Shown here: in pieces, positions 8,523-17,740 of the stretch | How the letters are laid out: every line of letters begins with the position of its first letter | Numbering within the stretch: position 1 is the first letter of the stretch | Source: a virus | IMG/VR virus record: IMGVR_UViG_3300047476_002043 | Coordinates: 1 to 64,000 of that record | Reading direction: 5' to 3' (one strand) | Length of the DNA: 64,000 nucleotides | Program-made: the position numbers and the translations under genes | The notes under the pieces: model-generated | What the model was told of the DNA's origin: nothing | What the model saw: the letters and a program-made list of their open reading frames with translations, nothing else | Databases searched by the model: none

Positions 8523-11500
8523 ATGCTCAGATACACACTCTCTACTGAAGAGATTTTCAGGTTCTTGAAGTCGTGTACTATCAAGAACTCTCATTTTGCG
8601 GATAGCTCAAGAAAGAAAGCCATCACTACACTCGGGCTTACAACTATCCTTAGGGCAGATTACAAAAATCTGATTCCTTACTACGCATCCATGCAAGGTC
8701 ACTACTTCATCGCTGATGGTTATGGTGGCGTCTTACCGCAAAACCTAATCAGCATCGATACAGTCTCTCCTGATGACGGCATCTCCCATGTTCCTATGGT
8801 GGTTAAATCCGTTGACACAGGTGAATCTATCCTGTTCACTAAAGCCAATCTTTTGGATCATCCTAAGACAGCTTTCGCCTACCGCATAGGTGGCGAAAGC
8901 TTCGACAGTCTTATTGAAAGATACCCGAAGCAGTCTGACCTTATCAAATCCATCCTGCATCCAGTTGACGACATTGAAGTCGCCATCAATGCACCAAACT
9001 ACACTCTCCTGAAATGGGACGAGACTCAACTTGAAGAGCAGGAAGTTGGTAGCATTATCGATGCTGTCTCCAATTTCCTGAAGATGTTCCGCAAGCGCTG
9101 GGACGTTAAAGAGTTCTCGTTCGAGGCATACTACCCGATAACGCAGTGGTCTCTCCTGTGGTCCGTTCTTCCCAATGTCATCTTCGGTCAGAGGATTAAA
9201 AACCTTAAAACCATCAATGCACATAGTGATCACATCTGGGAGTATCTCACCTCTAAAGGTTTGGGCGACTATAGAGCCGTGCTCACACACAGACAACAGA
9301 TGTTCTTGTACAGGAATATCAATTATCTGATCGCTAATCGTGGTAAACAGTCAACTCTTGAGATCTTGGCTAAGGAACTTCTTGATCCTTACCATATCAC
9401 ATTACTTGCCAAGCAGATCCTCCTCAATGCTGAAAATACCGCAGAGCGTGGCTGCCCGATAGTCGATATCGTCAGCATCGATATCAACAAAAGGGACACT
9501 CCAGCAACAGCCAAACTTAACGGCTATGAAGATCTTCAGACCATCATCTCCAGAGAAAGAGAAGGTGGATTGGAGTTTTCTCGTAGCGACATCGTTGTGG
9601 ATAACGGAGGAGAACTCACCTACAACGACACCATAATTGAGTATCAAGATAAGCAGATCGGTCATGCCAACTCTACTTGGTTGCCGACCAAGCTAGTTGA
9701 ACTCAATAGGAAGGATCTGTATACTCAATCGCACAACAACTTCGTTAAGTTCGCCATCCAGACGATCTTCTACAAACAGTCGATTAGTCAAATGGCTTAC
9801 AACATCGTTGTTCATCCGCTCGGAAGTGATCTTGAGGCTAATCTCACCATCGGTGAAGGTATCGCCTTGGCTTACTACTGCTCCAGCAAGATAATGAGCA
9901 AATCCGTTCTCGTCAGGGATAAGAACATTGTCTACTCTGTTGACGACCCGGAAGATCCGGATGATATCCCAGTTGATGTCACCATCAACATTGGTGCATC
10001 CGCTGATCTGATCGGCGAGGCCGTTATCTTGTACGAAGGTACTGAAGACGAAATCACCATAGATGTTGATGAGGGTAACCACCAGAATCTTCGTGGTAAA
10101 CTAATCCGCATCGTAGGATCTCCTACCCAGATCGTTATGGTCGACGACTTGTACAATTCGGCTAAGGCGCTAATAGGTAAAGTTGTGAAGGTCGAAGGTA
10201 ACTTCGTGGAAGTCTCGGAAGACAACTACGCGTCACTGAATAACAAAATCGTGATGGTTGCCGACCCTTACTACATACCCACATCTGCTGTTGTTACCAT
10301 GCCGCTTAAGTCCGGAAGAACGGTCCTCAATGACACCTTCTTCTACCGAGGCAACAAGCTATCCATCAAGCATACGTTGGATGTTGATGCTAGGTTCAAT
10401 CGATTTGGCGATACTTCCAAGGTCGCTCATTCTAGAACAGAACTGCTCGACATCATCGATACGCAATTTGCTGGGATGGAGCATGACCATAACTACGTCA
10501 GATCCAGAGGTGAACAAACCTACCACTTAGCGAATGACCTGTTCTACGATCAGGTCAGAGTTAAGGGAGAAATCCCTCTCAATACTCGGATCAACTACCT
10601 GACGTACAAAGACTGGTTCGACAATAGTGCCATCCTCAACTCGATCATCAATCTGATCGAGAGCTCCAAAGATGTTCGGATGGCGTACACTGATGTTGCT
10701 AACTCCATCATCAAATCGATCATCAATCTTGGAGACAGTAAGAGTACGGTGTTTAGTGATTTCACTAGCGACAACTTTGCGCTTATGCGTCAGCTGTTCA
10801 TCCAGCTGTGTAGCTACAACATCACATTCTTGGACACCGCCGCGAATCTCAGTTCTTATCATCAAGCGACCCCTATGGTTCTCAATGATAAGTCTGTCAG
10901 AGAGCAGTACACCGATTCCAAAATCAGGATCGATCCGTTCATCGTTGATACGACAACGAAGATTGAACGTGAAGGAGTTCTACTCAATACACTCAGACCT
11001 AGCGAAAGAGTTCCTAGAACCATTTCGAGTAGACGCAGAATGAAGAACCCAATCACGAGACGTGAGACAAGCGAAGTTTCAACAACCTCTCGAGTTTATG
11101 ATAGGACTAGAGTTGTTTACGATGGTAAGATTATCGGTAGAGCTGGCTCTATTGGTATGACAACTTTCGTGATCAAGTCGGTATCTCCTGTTATCAACGT
11201 TCCGCCTAAGGTTCTTAGCTCCTCCGCTACTGATCCTGAAATTCTTAGCTCGCTGATGATTGCTCATCTGAATTCTTCTGCATCTGACAGTGAGATCCTC
11301 AGTAATGTCAACATTCGCAAACTCAACAGCACGGCCACTGACGCTGAAATTCTCAGCAACCTCAATGTCTTGGCTTATCGTGGTATTCTCAACAGTAACG
11401 CTACGGACACAGAAATCCTTAGCTTCGCTGGTCACTTCAAACTCAATAGCACACCGTCGGATGCTGAAATCCTCAGTGAACTCGATGAGCATAAAGCACC

Positions 11501-12158
11501 TAACGTTCTCCATGTTACCGTTAGCGATAGTGAGATCATCTCCTTCGTTGGCGTCGGCATGCTGAATAGCGTGGCTGCTGATGGTGAGATCTTGAGTGAC
11601 AAATACGACACTGCGGCAATTCGCAAGGCTCTAACATCTACAACAACAGATAGTGAAATTCTGTCTAGCCTTGACGCTACTGTCAATGGCAAGACTCTGA
11701 ACAGCACTGCTGCTGATGCCGAAATCTTGAGCTCGCTTGGTCTGCCTGTCATTAACGGAACTGCTGCGGATAGTGAGATCCTGTCTACCATGAACTTTGG
11801 TACACTCACCGCTTCGTATCCTGTTCTTAGCGACACAGAGCGCCAACTCGTTGATGAAGCTGGCATTGTACTTACAGATGAACTCGGCAACATCCTCTAC
11901 TCGGATGCTACAGTTGAAACTGAAGTCCTTAGCTACGTTGGCGTTGGTACACCACGTGCCTTCCCGACATCCGATACTGAAATCACTAGCTCGATGGCAC
12001 CCTCTGGCGTCATGAGCGAAACGGTTGATCCTGAAATCCTGTCCGCCCTCCCGTTGGTGGGTACAGGATACCCAACATCAGATTCTGAAATCCTCTCCGT
12101 ACTACTGACGACAACAGTTAGTGGCACTCAGACTGATCCCACACTGATGGAAGGATAA
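8523..12158 (+). CDS. Large baseplate/fibre-type protein with DxEIL repeats
   Basis: A 1211-residue protein. The ATG at 8523 with AAGGGGAAC just upstream is preferred to the in-frame TTG at 8499. Residues 1 to about 890 are a non-repetitive mixed alpha/beta region, plausibly the virion attachment part. From about residue 895 to the end there are around 14 copies of a motif of the form (T/S/A)D-x-E-I-L-S spaced roughly 20-30 residues apart. The same motif style recurs about thirty times in the fibre-module gene at 42880. A tail or baseplate appendage is inferred; no enzymatic domain is visible. Confidence 0.7.
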   Translation: MLRYTLSTEEIFRFLKSCTIKNSHFADSSRKKAITTLGLTTILRADYKNLIPYYASMQGHYFIADGYGGVLPQNLISIDTVSPDDGISHVPMVVKSVDTGESILFTKANLLDHPKTAFAYRIGGESFDSLIERYPKQSDLIKSILHPVDDIEVAINAPNYTLLKWDETQLEEQEVGSIIDAVSNFLKMFRKRWDVKEFSFEAYYPITQWSLLWSVLPNVIFGQRIKNLKTINAHSDHIWEYLTSKGLGDYRAVLTHRQQMFLYRNINYLIANRGKQSTLEILAKELLDPYHITLLAKQILLNAENTAERGCPIVDIVSIDINKRDTPATAKLNGYEDLQTIISREREGGLEFSRSDIVVDNGGELTYNDTIIEYQDKQIGHANSTWLPTKLVELNRKDLYTQSHNNFVKFAIQTIFYKQSISQMAYNIVVHPLGSDLEANLTIGEGIALAYYCSSKIMSKSVLVRDKNIVYSVDDPEDPDDIPVDVTINIGASADLIGEAVILYEGTEDEITIDVDEGNHQNLRGKLIRIVGSPTQIVMVDDLYNSAKALIGKVVKVEGNFVEVSEDNYASLNNKIVMVADPYYIPTSAVVTMPLKSGRTVLNDTFFYRGNKLSIKHTLDVDARFNRFGDTSKVAHSRTELLDIIDTQFAGMEHDHNYVRSRGEQTYHLANDLFYDQVRVKGEIPLNTRINYLTYKDWFDNSAILNSIINLIESSKDVRMAYTDVANSIIKSIINLGDSKSTVFSDFTSDNFALMRQLFIQLCSYNITFLDTAANLSSYHQATPMVLNDKSVREQYTDSKIRIDPFIVDTTTKIEREGVLLNTLRPSERVPRTISSRRRMKNPITRRETSEVSTTSRVYDRTRVVYDGKIIGRAGSIGMTTFVIKSVSPVINVPPKVLSSSATDPEILSSLMIAHLNSSASDSEILSNVNIRKLNSTATDAEILSNLNVLAYRGILNSNATDTEILSFAGHFKLNSTPSDAEILSELDEHKAPNVLHVTVSDSEIISFVGVGMLNSVAADGEILSDKYDTAAIRKALTSTTTDSEILSSLDATVNGKTLNSTAADAEILSSLGLPVINGTAADSEILSTMNFGTLTASYPVLSDTERQLVDEAGIVLTDELGNILYSDATVETEVLSYVGVGTPRAFPTSDTEITSSMAPSGVMSETVDPEILSALPLVGTGYPTSDSEILSVLLTTTVSGTQTDPTLMEG
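11215..12105 (+). repeat. DxEILS protein-repeat region
   Basis: About 14 degenerate repeats encode (T/S/A)-D-x-E-I-L-S, for example TDPEILS, SDSEILS, TDAEILS and ADSEILS. DNA-level repetition is limited to the motif codons, so the array is old or selected at protein level. Confidence 0.85.
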
Positions 12159-12165
12159 TCCGTAG

Positions 12166-12198
12166 GCTGCTTCTACCCCGCAACGGGGTAGAAGCAGC
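12166..12198 (+). terminator. Intrinsic terminator
   Basis: A 15-bp perfect stem (12166-12180 with 12184-12198) around a CAA loop, 7 nt after the stop codon. The tail is only moderately T-rich. Confidence 0.75.
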
Positions 12199-12256
12199 TC
12201 ATTTCATTGAACGATATTTTATAGCTTCAACTTAACTCCTAAGTAAGGAAATAACT

Positions 12257-13027
12257 ATGCGCAGAACCACTGTTGGTACAACTGTTCGCACATTCGATGT
12301 CGACGGCCAAAACCACGTTGATGGATGGTCCTTCTCGCTTACCGGCAACGGTGCTGACGACGCCCTCTTCACCATCGTCAACAGCAGCCTCAACGTTGCT
12401 GCTAACTACGTCCCTCCCGGTCCCAAAACCGTCAATGTTCTCATGAGTAAAGTCGGCGAACCGTCGGTTATTACCAACGTTCCCTTCGTCATTCAGGACC
12501 GTGGCGTTCAGATGGATAGCACTAAAGATCTGACGATCCCTGGTAGCTTCCTTCCCAACTGGACAGCCAACAGCGAAATCCACCTGATGTTCTATCCTGA
12601 TGCTGGCACCGAAATGCTCTTCATGGTTAGCAGCCTCAACGTTGGATACGGTGCCGTTGGTGCCAACACTTCGGGTGACGTCAGTGCGTACTCTCTCAAT
12701 GGAGCTTCCGCTGCTGATCTCCTCAACACCGTTGCCAGCGTCATTGTTCCTAACCAGTGGAACAACCTGACGATCACCAACAACGGCTCCAACCAGACTC
12801 TGTTCAAAGTCAATGGTGTCTCCATTCACCAGGCCGCGACCAACAAGCTTCGCAACCAAGGTACGGACGTTCTTTCTGTCATCAAGGTTGTCACCCCTAG
12901 CAAGAATGTTGTTGTGAGCAACTTCAAAGTTAAAATCAACAACGTCTACTATCTGGCCGAGGAACTCGAGACCGTCGCAGGTTCTCTTGCCACCTCCGGC
13001 GGACCTACCTTCAACGTTCTCAAATAA
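12257..13027 (+). CDS. LamG-like tail protein, paralogue 1
   Basis: A 256-residue beta-rich protein with AAGGAAATAACT before the ATG. Its pattern (VDGWSFSL near residue 22, an FVIQDRGVQM segment near residue 80, a C-terminal FNVLK) matches the three adjacent genes at 40256, 41096 and 41988, which share NGWTF, a conserved E/DxGM segment and a similar C-terminus. The second half looks like a jelly-roll (concanavalin/LamG-type) domain used by phage fibres for receptor or glycan binding. C-ending codons suggest high expression. Family assignment is from pattern only. Confidence 0.7.
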   Translation: MRRTTVGTTVRTFDVDGQNHVDGWSFSLTGNGADDALFTIVNSSLNVAANYVPPGPKTVNVLMSKVGEPSVITNVPFVIQDRGVQMDSTKDLTIPGSFLPNWTANSEIHLMFYPDAGTEMLFMVSSLNVGYGAVGANTSGDVSAYSLNGASAADLLNTVASVIVPNQWNNLTITNNGSNQTLFKVNGVSIHQAATNKLRNQGTDVLSVIKVVTPSKNVVVSNFKVKINNVYYLAEELETVAGSLATSGGPTFNVLK

Positions 13028-13040
13028 GGGATGAATCTCT

Positions 13041-13898
13041 ATGCCTAGCCCCTTCGCTACCGTGACGAGCACCAATACCCTTCTGGGTATCGTCAACCAG
13101 CTCAGCGCTCAAATGAGCATCCCCCTCACCGTTCGCCACAACACCACCATCAATCACAAGCGCAACAACAACCCTGCGCCTACATTGGCTCCTGGTGAAT
13201 ATCCGAAGCTTCAATACTTCGGCATCGGCATTAACGGTTTCTACAACATCAGTGACACCACGCTGGCTAGCCCGTACATCCCTTCGGAAGAGAACATGGA
13301 CCTTTACCTGCCCATTCCCTTCCGTGTGATCCCGGTGTCTCAGCTTGATGGCAACCCTACACTGTTCGCTTCTCTTGTTGCACCTACAGATCCGGCACTA
13401 CCGACCTACCGCATGCTCACCAAAGAGACTATCGGTGGTGTTGAGTACTACGCCTTCTGGCTCAAGAAGCTCGAATTCCCTAGCAATACCGTTGAGGTTG
13501 ACCGCGTTAACCTTGTCGACGGTAGCTCTTCCGAATACCTCTTCGACAACAGCCACCTCACTCCGGTTCCTGTCAAAACTTCCGGCATCGACACCGAATC
13601 CACAGCGACAAGCAAAGTTGTTGCCAGCGTTACCTGTCTCGCCAAAGTTACAGGTGCTGAAGTTGCTGAGGCCATCAATGTGATGTACGACGGCGACGTC
13701 CGTCTTGCTCGCGTTAGTGAACTCGGTTTCTACAGTGGCATCGAAAAATCGATCTCTCGCTTCGGCTTCACCTACACTGAAGCCATCTACACTCAGCTCG
13801 CTGTACATCGCTGCTCCACAGGCAACGATCTTAGCGATACCGGTACAACCATCTCCGAAACTCTGCACTACGAAAACGGTAGCCAGTATTTCGTGTAA
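13041..13898 (+). CDS. Virion-type protein, unknown
   Basis: A 285-residue protein 13 nt after the previous tail gene, with an AAGGGATGAATC ribosome region. The composition is beta-rich with an N-terminal Asn/His-rich stretch (residues 33-45) and a conserved-looking YFGIGINGFYNISD segment near residue 60. Its position and abundant-protein codon use suggest a tail or baseplate component. No recognised domain. Confidence 0.7.
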   Translation: MPSPFATVTSTNTLLGIVNQLSAQMSIPLTVRHNTTINHKRNNNPAPTLAPGEYPKLQYFGIGINGFYNISDTTLASPYIPSEENMDLYLPIPFRVIPVSQLDGNPTLFASLVAPTDPALPTYRMLTKETIGGVEYYAFWLKKLEFPSNTVEVDRVNLVDGSSSEYLFDNSHLTPVPVKTSGIDTESTATSKVVASVTCLAKVTGAEVAEAINVMYDGDVRLARVSELGFYSGIEKSISRFGFTYTEAIYTQLAVHRCSTGNDLSDTGTTISETLHYENGSQYFV

Positions 13899-13921
13899 GA
13901 AAAAAGAAAAACCTCTCCTAC

Positions 13922-13955
13922 CTCTACCTACCACCCGCAAGGGTGGTAGGTAGAG
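13922..13955. terminator. Intrinsic terminator between convergent genes
   Basis: A 15-bp perfect stem (13922-13936 with 13941-13955) with GCAA loop. The minus strand continues into a T-rich run, so it clearly serves the leftward acetyltransferase gene and may also stop the rightward tail operon. Confidence 0.8.
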
Positions 13956-13960
13956 ATGGG

Positions 13961-14464
13961 TCAGAGATCAAGAACCAAGGTATGAGACAAGGGTTTAAAC
14001 TTGAGCTTTTCAAGATAGAACTTCATGGCTTTATGGTTACAATCGTAAACCTGGAGAGTCACCGATTTGCACCTAGGCTTGTAGTCCTCGATGATCAATC
14101 TCATAGCCTCCTCACCATAACCATGAGAACGGAACTCAGGCTTAAGGTAGAGGTTACAGATATTGACCGATTCCTTGTATGTATGCCAGTCTTCTCCGGA
14201 GACATCGGCCATGATGTTGCCGACGATGACGCCATCCAGTCGGATAGTTCTCACATCCCATGAGTTCACCAAATGGTCAACGAAATACTTAGGGTCTGGG
14301 TATGCGTCGTAGTCGATTTCATTGACGGATTTGTATTTAAACCTCATGTCAATATGAAGTTCTTCATCAAGTGCGCGCATCATCTTGAAAATCTCAGCCG
14401 CTACCTCTTGGGCATCGAGATCGGTTGGATAATACTTGTTAATACTTAATCTTGACATTTCCAT
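13961..14464 (-). CDS. GNAT-family N-acetyltransferase
   Basis: A 167-residue acyl-CoA-dependent acetyltransferase. GNAT motif A is visible as VNICNLYLKPEFRSHGYGEE, with the RSHGYG acetyl-CoA pyrophosphate loop, followed by motif B, NHKAMKFYLEKLKFKPL. The C-terminal half therefore holds the cofactor site. The substrate is unknown; phage GNATs can acetylate host proteins or small molecules. The start is ambiguous: GAGGAGG lies 3 nt before the Met at 14464 and 9 nt before the Met at 14458. The gene is monocistronic between terminators, convergent with the tail operon. Confidence 0.8.
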   Translation of the reverse strand: MEMSRLSINKYYPTDLDAQEVAAEIFKMMRALDEELHIDMRFKYKSVNEIDYDAYPDPKYFVDHLVNSWDVRTIRLDGVIVGNIMADVSGEDWHTYKESVNICNLYLKPEFRSHGYGEEAMRLIIEDYKPRCKSVTLQVYDCNHKAMKFYLEKLKFKPLSHTLVLDL

Positions 14465-14506
14465 TTTCCTCCTCTCCAGGTTAAAAAAGATAAAGATAGA
14501 GAATCT

Positions 14507-14538
14507 CATCCGTTGCTGGATTTCTCCAGCAACGGATG
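14507..14538 (-). terminator. Intrinsic terminator of RNAP beta-N operon
   Basis: A 14-bp perfect stem (14507-14520 with 14525-14538) with loop TTTC. The minus strand continues into a T-rich tract. It lies 8 nt beyond the stop at 14546. Confidence 0.85.
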
Positions 14539-14545
14539 ATCACTC

Positions 14546-16132
14546 TTATCGAGTCACGATTCTCGAGTCGACGCTGATGCCGGCTTTGATGATGTGCCGA
14601 TCGTCGTCTTCGAAGCTCTTCATAACCACGACAGTGTAGGGAACGATTTCACAGAGCGATTCTTTCAGACAGAACTCGACGTCACTCGATTCCTGACCAA
14701 CGATGCGCGTAGTGTCAGCATTCCTCACTGAGGTATCAACGCAGGTGTCTGCGCTGTCCATGGTAGTGAAGATGACGTTGTCCTCATAAACGAGGATGCA
14801 ATTTTCGGATTCGAATTCTTTGATGATCGCATCTTCTTCTTCGACCTTGGCGCAAAGAACGCGATCTTTGAGGAAGGTTCCGTTGCCGAATCCATCGCCA
14901 ACATCGATGATGTCGGTGGACTGAGAAGAGATCACACAGCGTTCAGCAAATCCGACAATGACGAAGCGGACAATGGCATTGTACCGCGACTCGAAATTGG
15001 GAGCACTGAAATAGACCGAGAGCGCGGCGTTGCGGTAATCGGATGCAGTAAGCTCCAGCGCTCCTTTGAGATTGGAGATAGCCGGGGCTCCCGTACAAGT
15101 GATGTGATAGGCCTCAGTATCGATAAGACCGGCACGGAAGCAGGCATTGATTCGATCGATGAGGAGTTTCTGCACAGCGTTGAACGTTGCAACAGCAAAC
15201 GATTCGAGGACCTTAATGGTCGCGACGATCAGATCAACGGCAGAAGTTTTGTTAGTAACGGCTTGACCGATCCTCTTCTGCGCTGCGCGAATTTCAGCAG
15301 CAGGAGAGTTGACGATCTGAAGACGTTTGAACTTGCCGAGGATGAAACACTTCTTATTGACAGCAAGCTCTTCTTTGTAGAAGTTTCCAAGGAACAGCTT
15401 GATGGCGTCAAGAGAAGCGAAGGTTTGGATCGGAGAGATGGTAGACTTGAAGAATCCGGCATTGCCGAAGTAGCGAGTAGCTGCGGTCGACGCGGTAGAC
15501 AAATCACCAACATGGGCGATGCTACGCTCAACGGGACGGATCCAGCCTTCGCGCTTCTTATCCCGAGCGGAAGCCTTGGGACGATCTTCTTCTTTCTGCT
15601 GCTGAGGAGATTGGGGATTCTGATTCTGTACAGAGGCGAGCGAGGCGTAGGAGGTCGCATTCGTGGGATAGTTGGGACGATCGAACGAATTGCTAGATTG
15701 CCAGCTGTTGCCTTGCTGGAAATTCTGGGGTTGTTGACCCCAGACATTGGCGCCATAACCAGCGTTGTAGACTGGTTGCTGAGGTTGTCCCCAGCTCGGC
15801 TGCTGTTGTTGACCCCATCCGTTGCTAACCGGCTGATTCCATCCAGGATTCGCCGGCTGTTGCCACTGCCTGCCTTGTTGTGCCTGACGCGCAGCGAGAC
15901 CACTGATGTAGCTTTCGAGGTGATTGATGAACTCAAATTCATTGATCCCATTCGGATAGCCACCAATGATCTGCCTGATGAAATCAGCACTGATAGTGGC
16001 ACCTTCAGTGAGGCACATATTGGCGGCTTGTCCGGACAACATGCCTTTATTTACCATTCCGTCGAGGGTGGGTCGGAAGGAGTTGTTGAACAGGGTGACG
16101 TAGGGATGGGGGGCAGCGGAAGGATTGTACAT
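14546..16132 (-). CDS. Protein with Gln/Trp/Pro-rich N-terminal region
   Basis: 528 residues. After a 75-residue ordered start, residues about 80-190 are a low-complexity Gln/Asn/Pro/Trp/Gly-rich linker with repeated WGQ and QQP units. Residues from about 200 onward are ordered and beta-rich. No family is recognised. It is the last gene of the operon containing RNA polymerase beta-N. The linker resembles prion-like or phase-separating sequences, so it could scaffold assemblies, but that is speculation. GGAG lies 10 nt before the ATG. Confidence 0.75.
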   Translation of the reverse strand: MYNPSAAPHPYVTLFNNSFRPTLDGMVNKGMLSGQAANMCLTEGATISADFIRQIIGGYPNGINEFEFINHLESYISGLAARQAQQGRQWQQPANPGWNQPVSNGWGQQQQPSWGQPQQPVYNAGYGANVWGQQPQNFQQGNSWQSSNSFDRPNYPTNATSYASLASVQNQNPQSPQQQKEEDRPKASARDKKREGWIRPVERSIAHVGDLSTASTAATRYFGNAGFFKSTISPIQTFASLDAIKLFLGNFYKEELAVNKKCFILGKFKRLQIVNSPAAEIRAAQKRIGQAVTNKTSAVDLIVATIKVLESFAVATFNAVQKLLIDRINACFRAGLIDTEAYHITCTGAPAISNLKGALELTASDYRNAALSVYFSAPNFESRYNAIVRFVIVGFAERCVISSQSTDIIDVGDGFGNGTFLKDRVLCAKVEEEDAIIKEFESENCILVYEDNVIFTTMDSADTCVDTSVRNADTTRIVGQESSDVEFCLKESLCEIVPYTVVVMKSFEDDDRHIIKAGISVDSRIVTR

Positions 16133-16200
16133 CTGAAAAGGACTCCATGATGATTTTGTTTTGAGGGGTGGTACTCGGAGGTGGGCGAGTTATTTTTTTC

Positions 16201-17736
16201 TTAGCGTGCGAATGCGTCATCGATTTCATCTGCCCATGAAGGACGGATGATTGAGCCATCATCTTCGATCTCCAAGAAGCCGTTGATCGAGCCGGTAACA
16301 ACTGGAGATGAGGAAGGGAAGCCAAGGGGGGATTCGACTACCAGCTGGGAGCTGTGAGCTTGAAGAAGATGAGGTGATAGTGAGGTCCCGCCTCCACCAC
16401 CGTCAGCTAATTCGACATCGTTCATAGATCTGATTCGTTTGGCACCAACGCTCAACATGAAGTTGTCGTTGTAGACTGTTGGCTTTGCACGGAACATCGT
16501 CGACGTGCTAATCCATTTAGTCTTGCGTGTAGCCTGCATGAGAGCTTTAACACTCTCTCTATTTAAACCTTGTTTGCTGTTAACGATCTTAAACAACTTG
16601 GTGTTGAAGTTCCGGACCAGGCCGGCCATCATTTGATCCAATGCGCCTATCTTCTTATCGTAGAGATTGTGAGGCTGATAATTCTTCAGCCATTTATCGA
16701 TGTTCGTGAAGACCAGGAGAAGATGTTCTTCAAGGTCCTTTGCTACAATGCCGATGCTTCTGTGTTGGCGTTTGGCCGCTTCGTCAAGCATCGTCTCGTT
16801 AGTCTGGAGGTGATTTTCAGCGTTGTTGAGGAGGAGGAGCGGTTTCTTAACCGACGGGTAGGTCATCTTACCGAGAGTGACCTTGTAGTAAACGGTATTA
16901 TTAGCATCATTGAAACTGAATCCGCGATTGGAGGCGAAGACAGCAACCAACGACACCACGACACGTCTAACGAATTGACTTCCGAGTTCGGATTCTAAAA
17001 TCTTCAAATAGATCCGATCTTCGATTTGAACGAACTTATATCCAACTTCAGCTGGAATAATTTCAGAATAGATCATTGAAATCTTATCTCCAACACCATA
17101 GTACTCCATGGTGCCTTTGAAGGAGAATTTAGCGAGATGATAGATGATCAATGGAGGTCGCTTGCGCTTACCACCGCTAGCCTGGTGGATCTTGCAAGTG
17201 ATGATTTCATCTTTGAATGTGAAGCCGTCAACCGTTCGGAATGCACCGCGTTCATTTCGCCAGAATTTGAGGCGAGCGCGCATCACTTGGAAGACAACCT
17301 CTGAAGAGTCATATCGATACATACCACCCTTCTCGACGATGGCGAAGAGAGGGTAATGATCGATGTCGTCGATTGTGATCCCATGGTTATTCACGTAGGG
17401 AATGTCAACGATCATTTCGAACAGTTCATGTTCGAAACGGAATACGTATTTCATTACTCGAATGTCTGACACTCGAATGTCGAATTTCTTACCCTGAACG
17501 CTACGCTGATTCATGTGATCGCATCGCTCTTCAGGTGTCATCTCACTGTAGGTGAGATATTCCAATCGTGGTTTCTCTGGGGTAAGCGTGTTATGCAGGA
17601 TTCCGATTGATTGCCGGAAAAGCTCGTCGAGATATTGAGGGATTTCCCCAATTTTGTCTTCTCTGAAGTCGATGAGAAGCTTGTCGTTGAAGTTCGGCAT
17701 CTCATCAATGATTTCGCCTAGTAGTTCTTTCCACAC
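16201..17736 (-). CDS. RNA polymerase beta subunit, N-terminal half
   Basis: 511 residues from a GTG behind AGAGGTGA; the longer frame overlaps the upstream gene. Residues about 55-145 follow the order of the bacterial beta protrusion: LEYLTYSEM, then a polar segment, then VDIPYVNNHGITIDDID, which parallels the EIPLMTDNGTFVINGTE segment of E. coli RpoB. Near the end, residues 461-480 (HSSQLVVESPLG and following) parallel the HYGRVCPIETPEG motif of RpoB. The protein stops shortly after, as expected for the beta-N/beta-C split of phiKZ-type phage polymerases. It would form half of the beta lobe of a phage multisubunit RNA polymerase. Identification is by eye alignment. Confidence 0.65.
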   Translation of the reverse strand: MWKELLGEIIDEMPNFNDKLLIDFREDKIGEIPQYLDELFRQSIGILHNTLTPEKPRLEYLTYSEMTPEERCDHMNQRSVQGKKFDIRVSDIRVMKYVFRFEHELFEMIVDIPYVNNHGITIDDIDHYPLFAIVEKGGMYRYDSSEVVFQVMRARLKFWRNERGAFRTVDGFTFKDEIITCKIHQASGGKRKRPPLIIYHLAKFSFKGTMEYYGVGDKISMIYSEIIPAEVGYKFVQIEDRIYLKILESELGSQFVRRVVVSLVAVFASNRGFSFNDANNTVYYKVTLGKMTYPSVKKPLLLLNNAENHLQTNETMLDEAAKRQHRSIGIVAKDLEEHLLLVFTNIDKWLKNYQPHNLYDKKIGALDQMMAGLVRNFNTKLFKIVNSKQGLNRESVKALMQATRKTKWISTSTMFRAKPTVYNDNFMLSVGAKRIRSMNDVELADGGGGGTSLSPHLLQAHSSQLVVESPLGFPSSSPVVTGSINGFLEIEDDGSIIRPSWADEIDDAFAR

Positions 17737-17740
17737 AGAT

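Noticed and set aside
15104-16150. 348-codon frame antisense to the Gln-rich protein
   Set aside because: It lies entirely within a leftward gene with a good start and terminator and has no ribosome site; its low-complexity Leu/Arg-rich product is an artefact.
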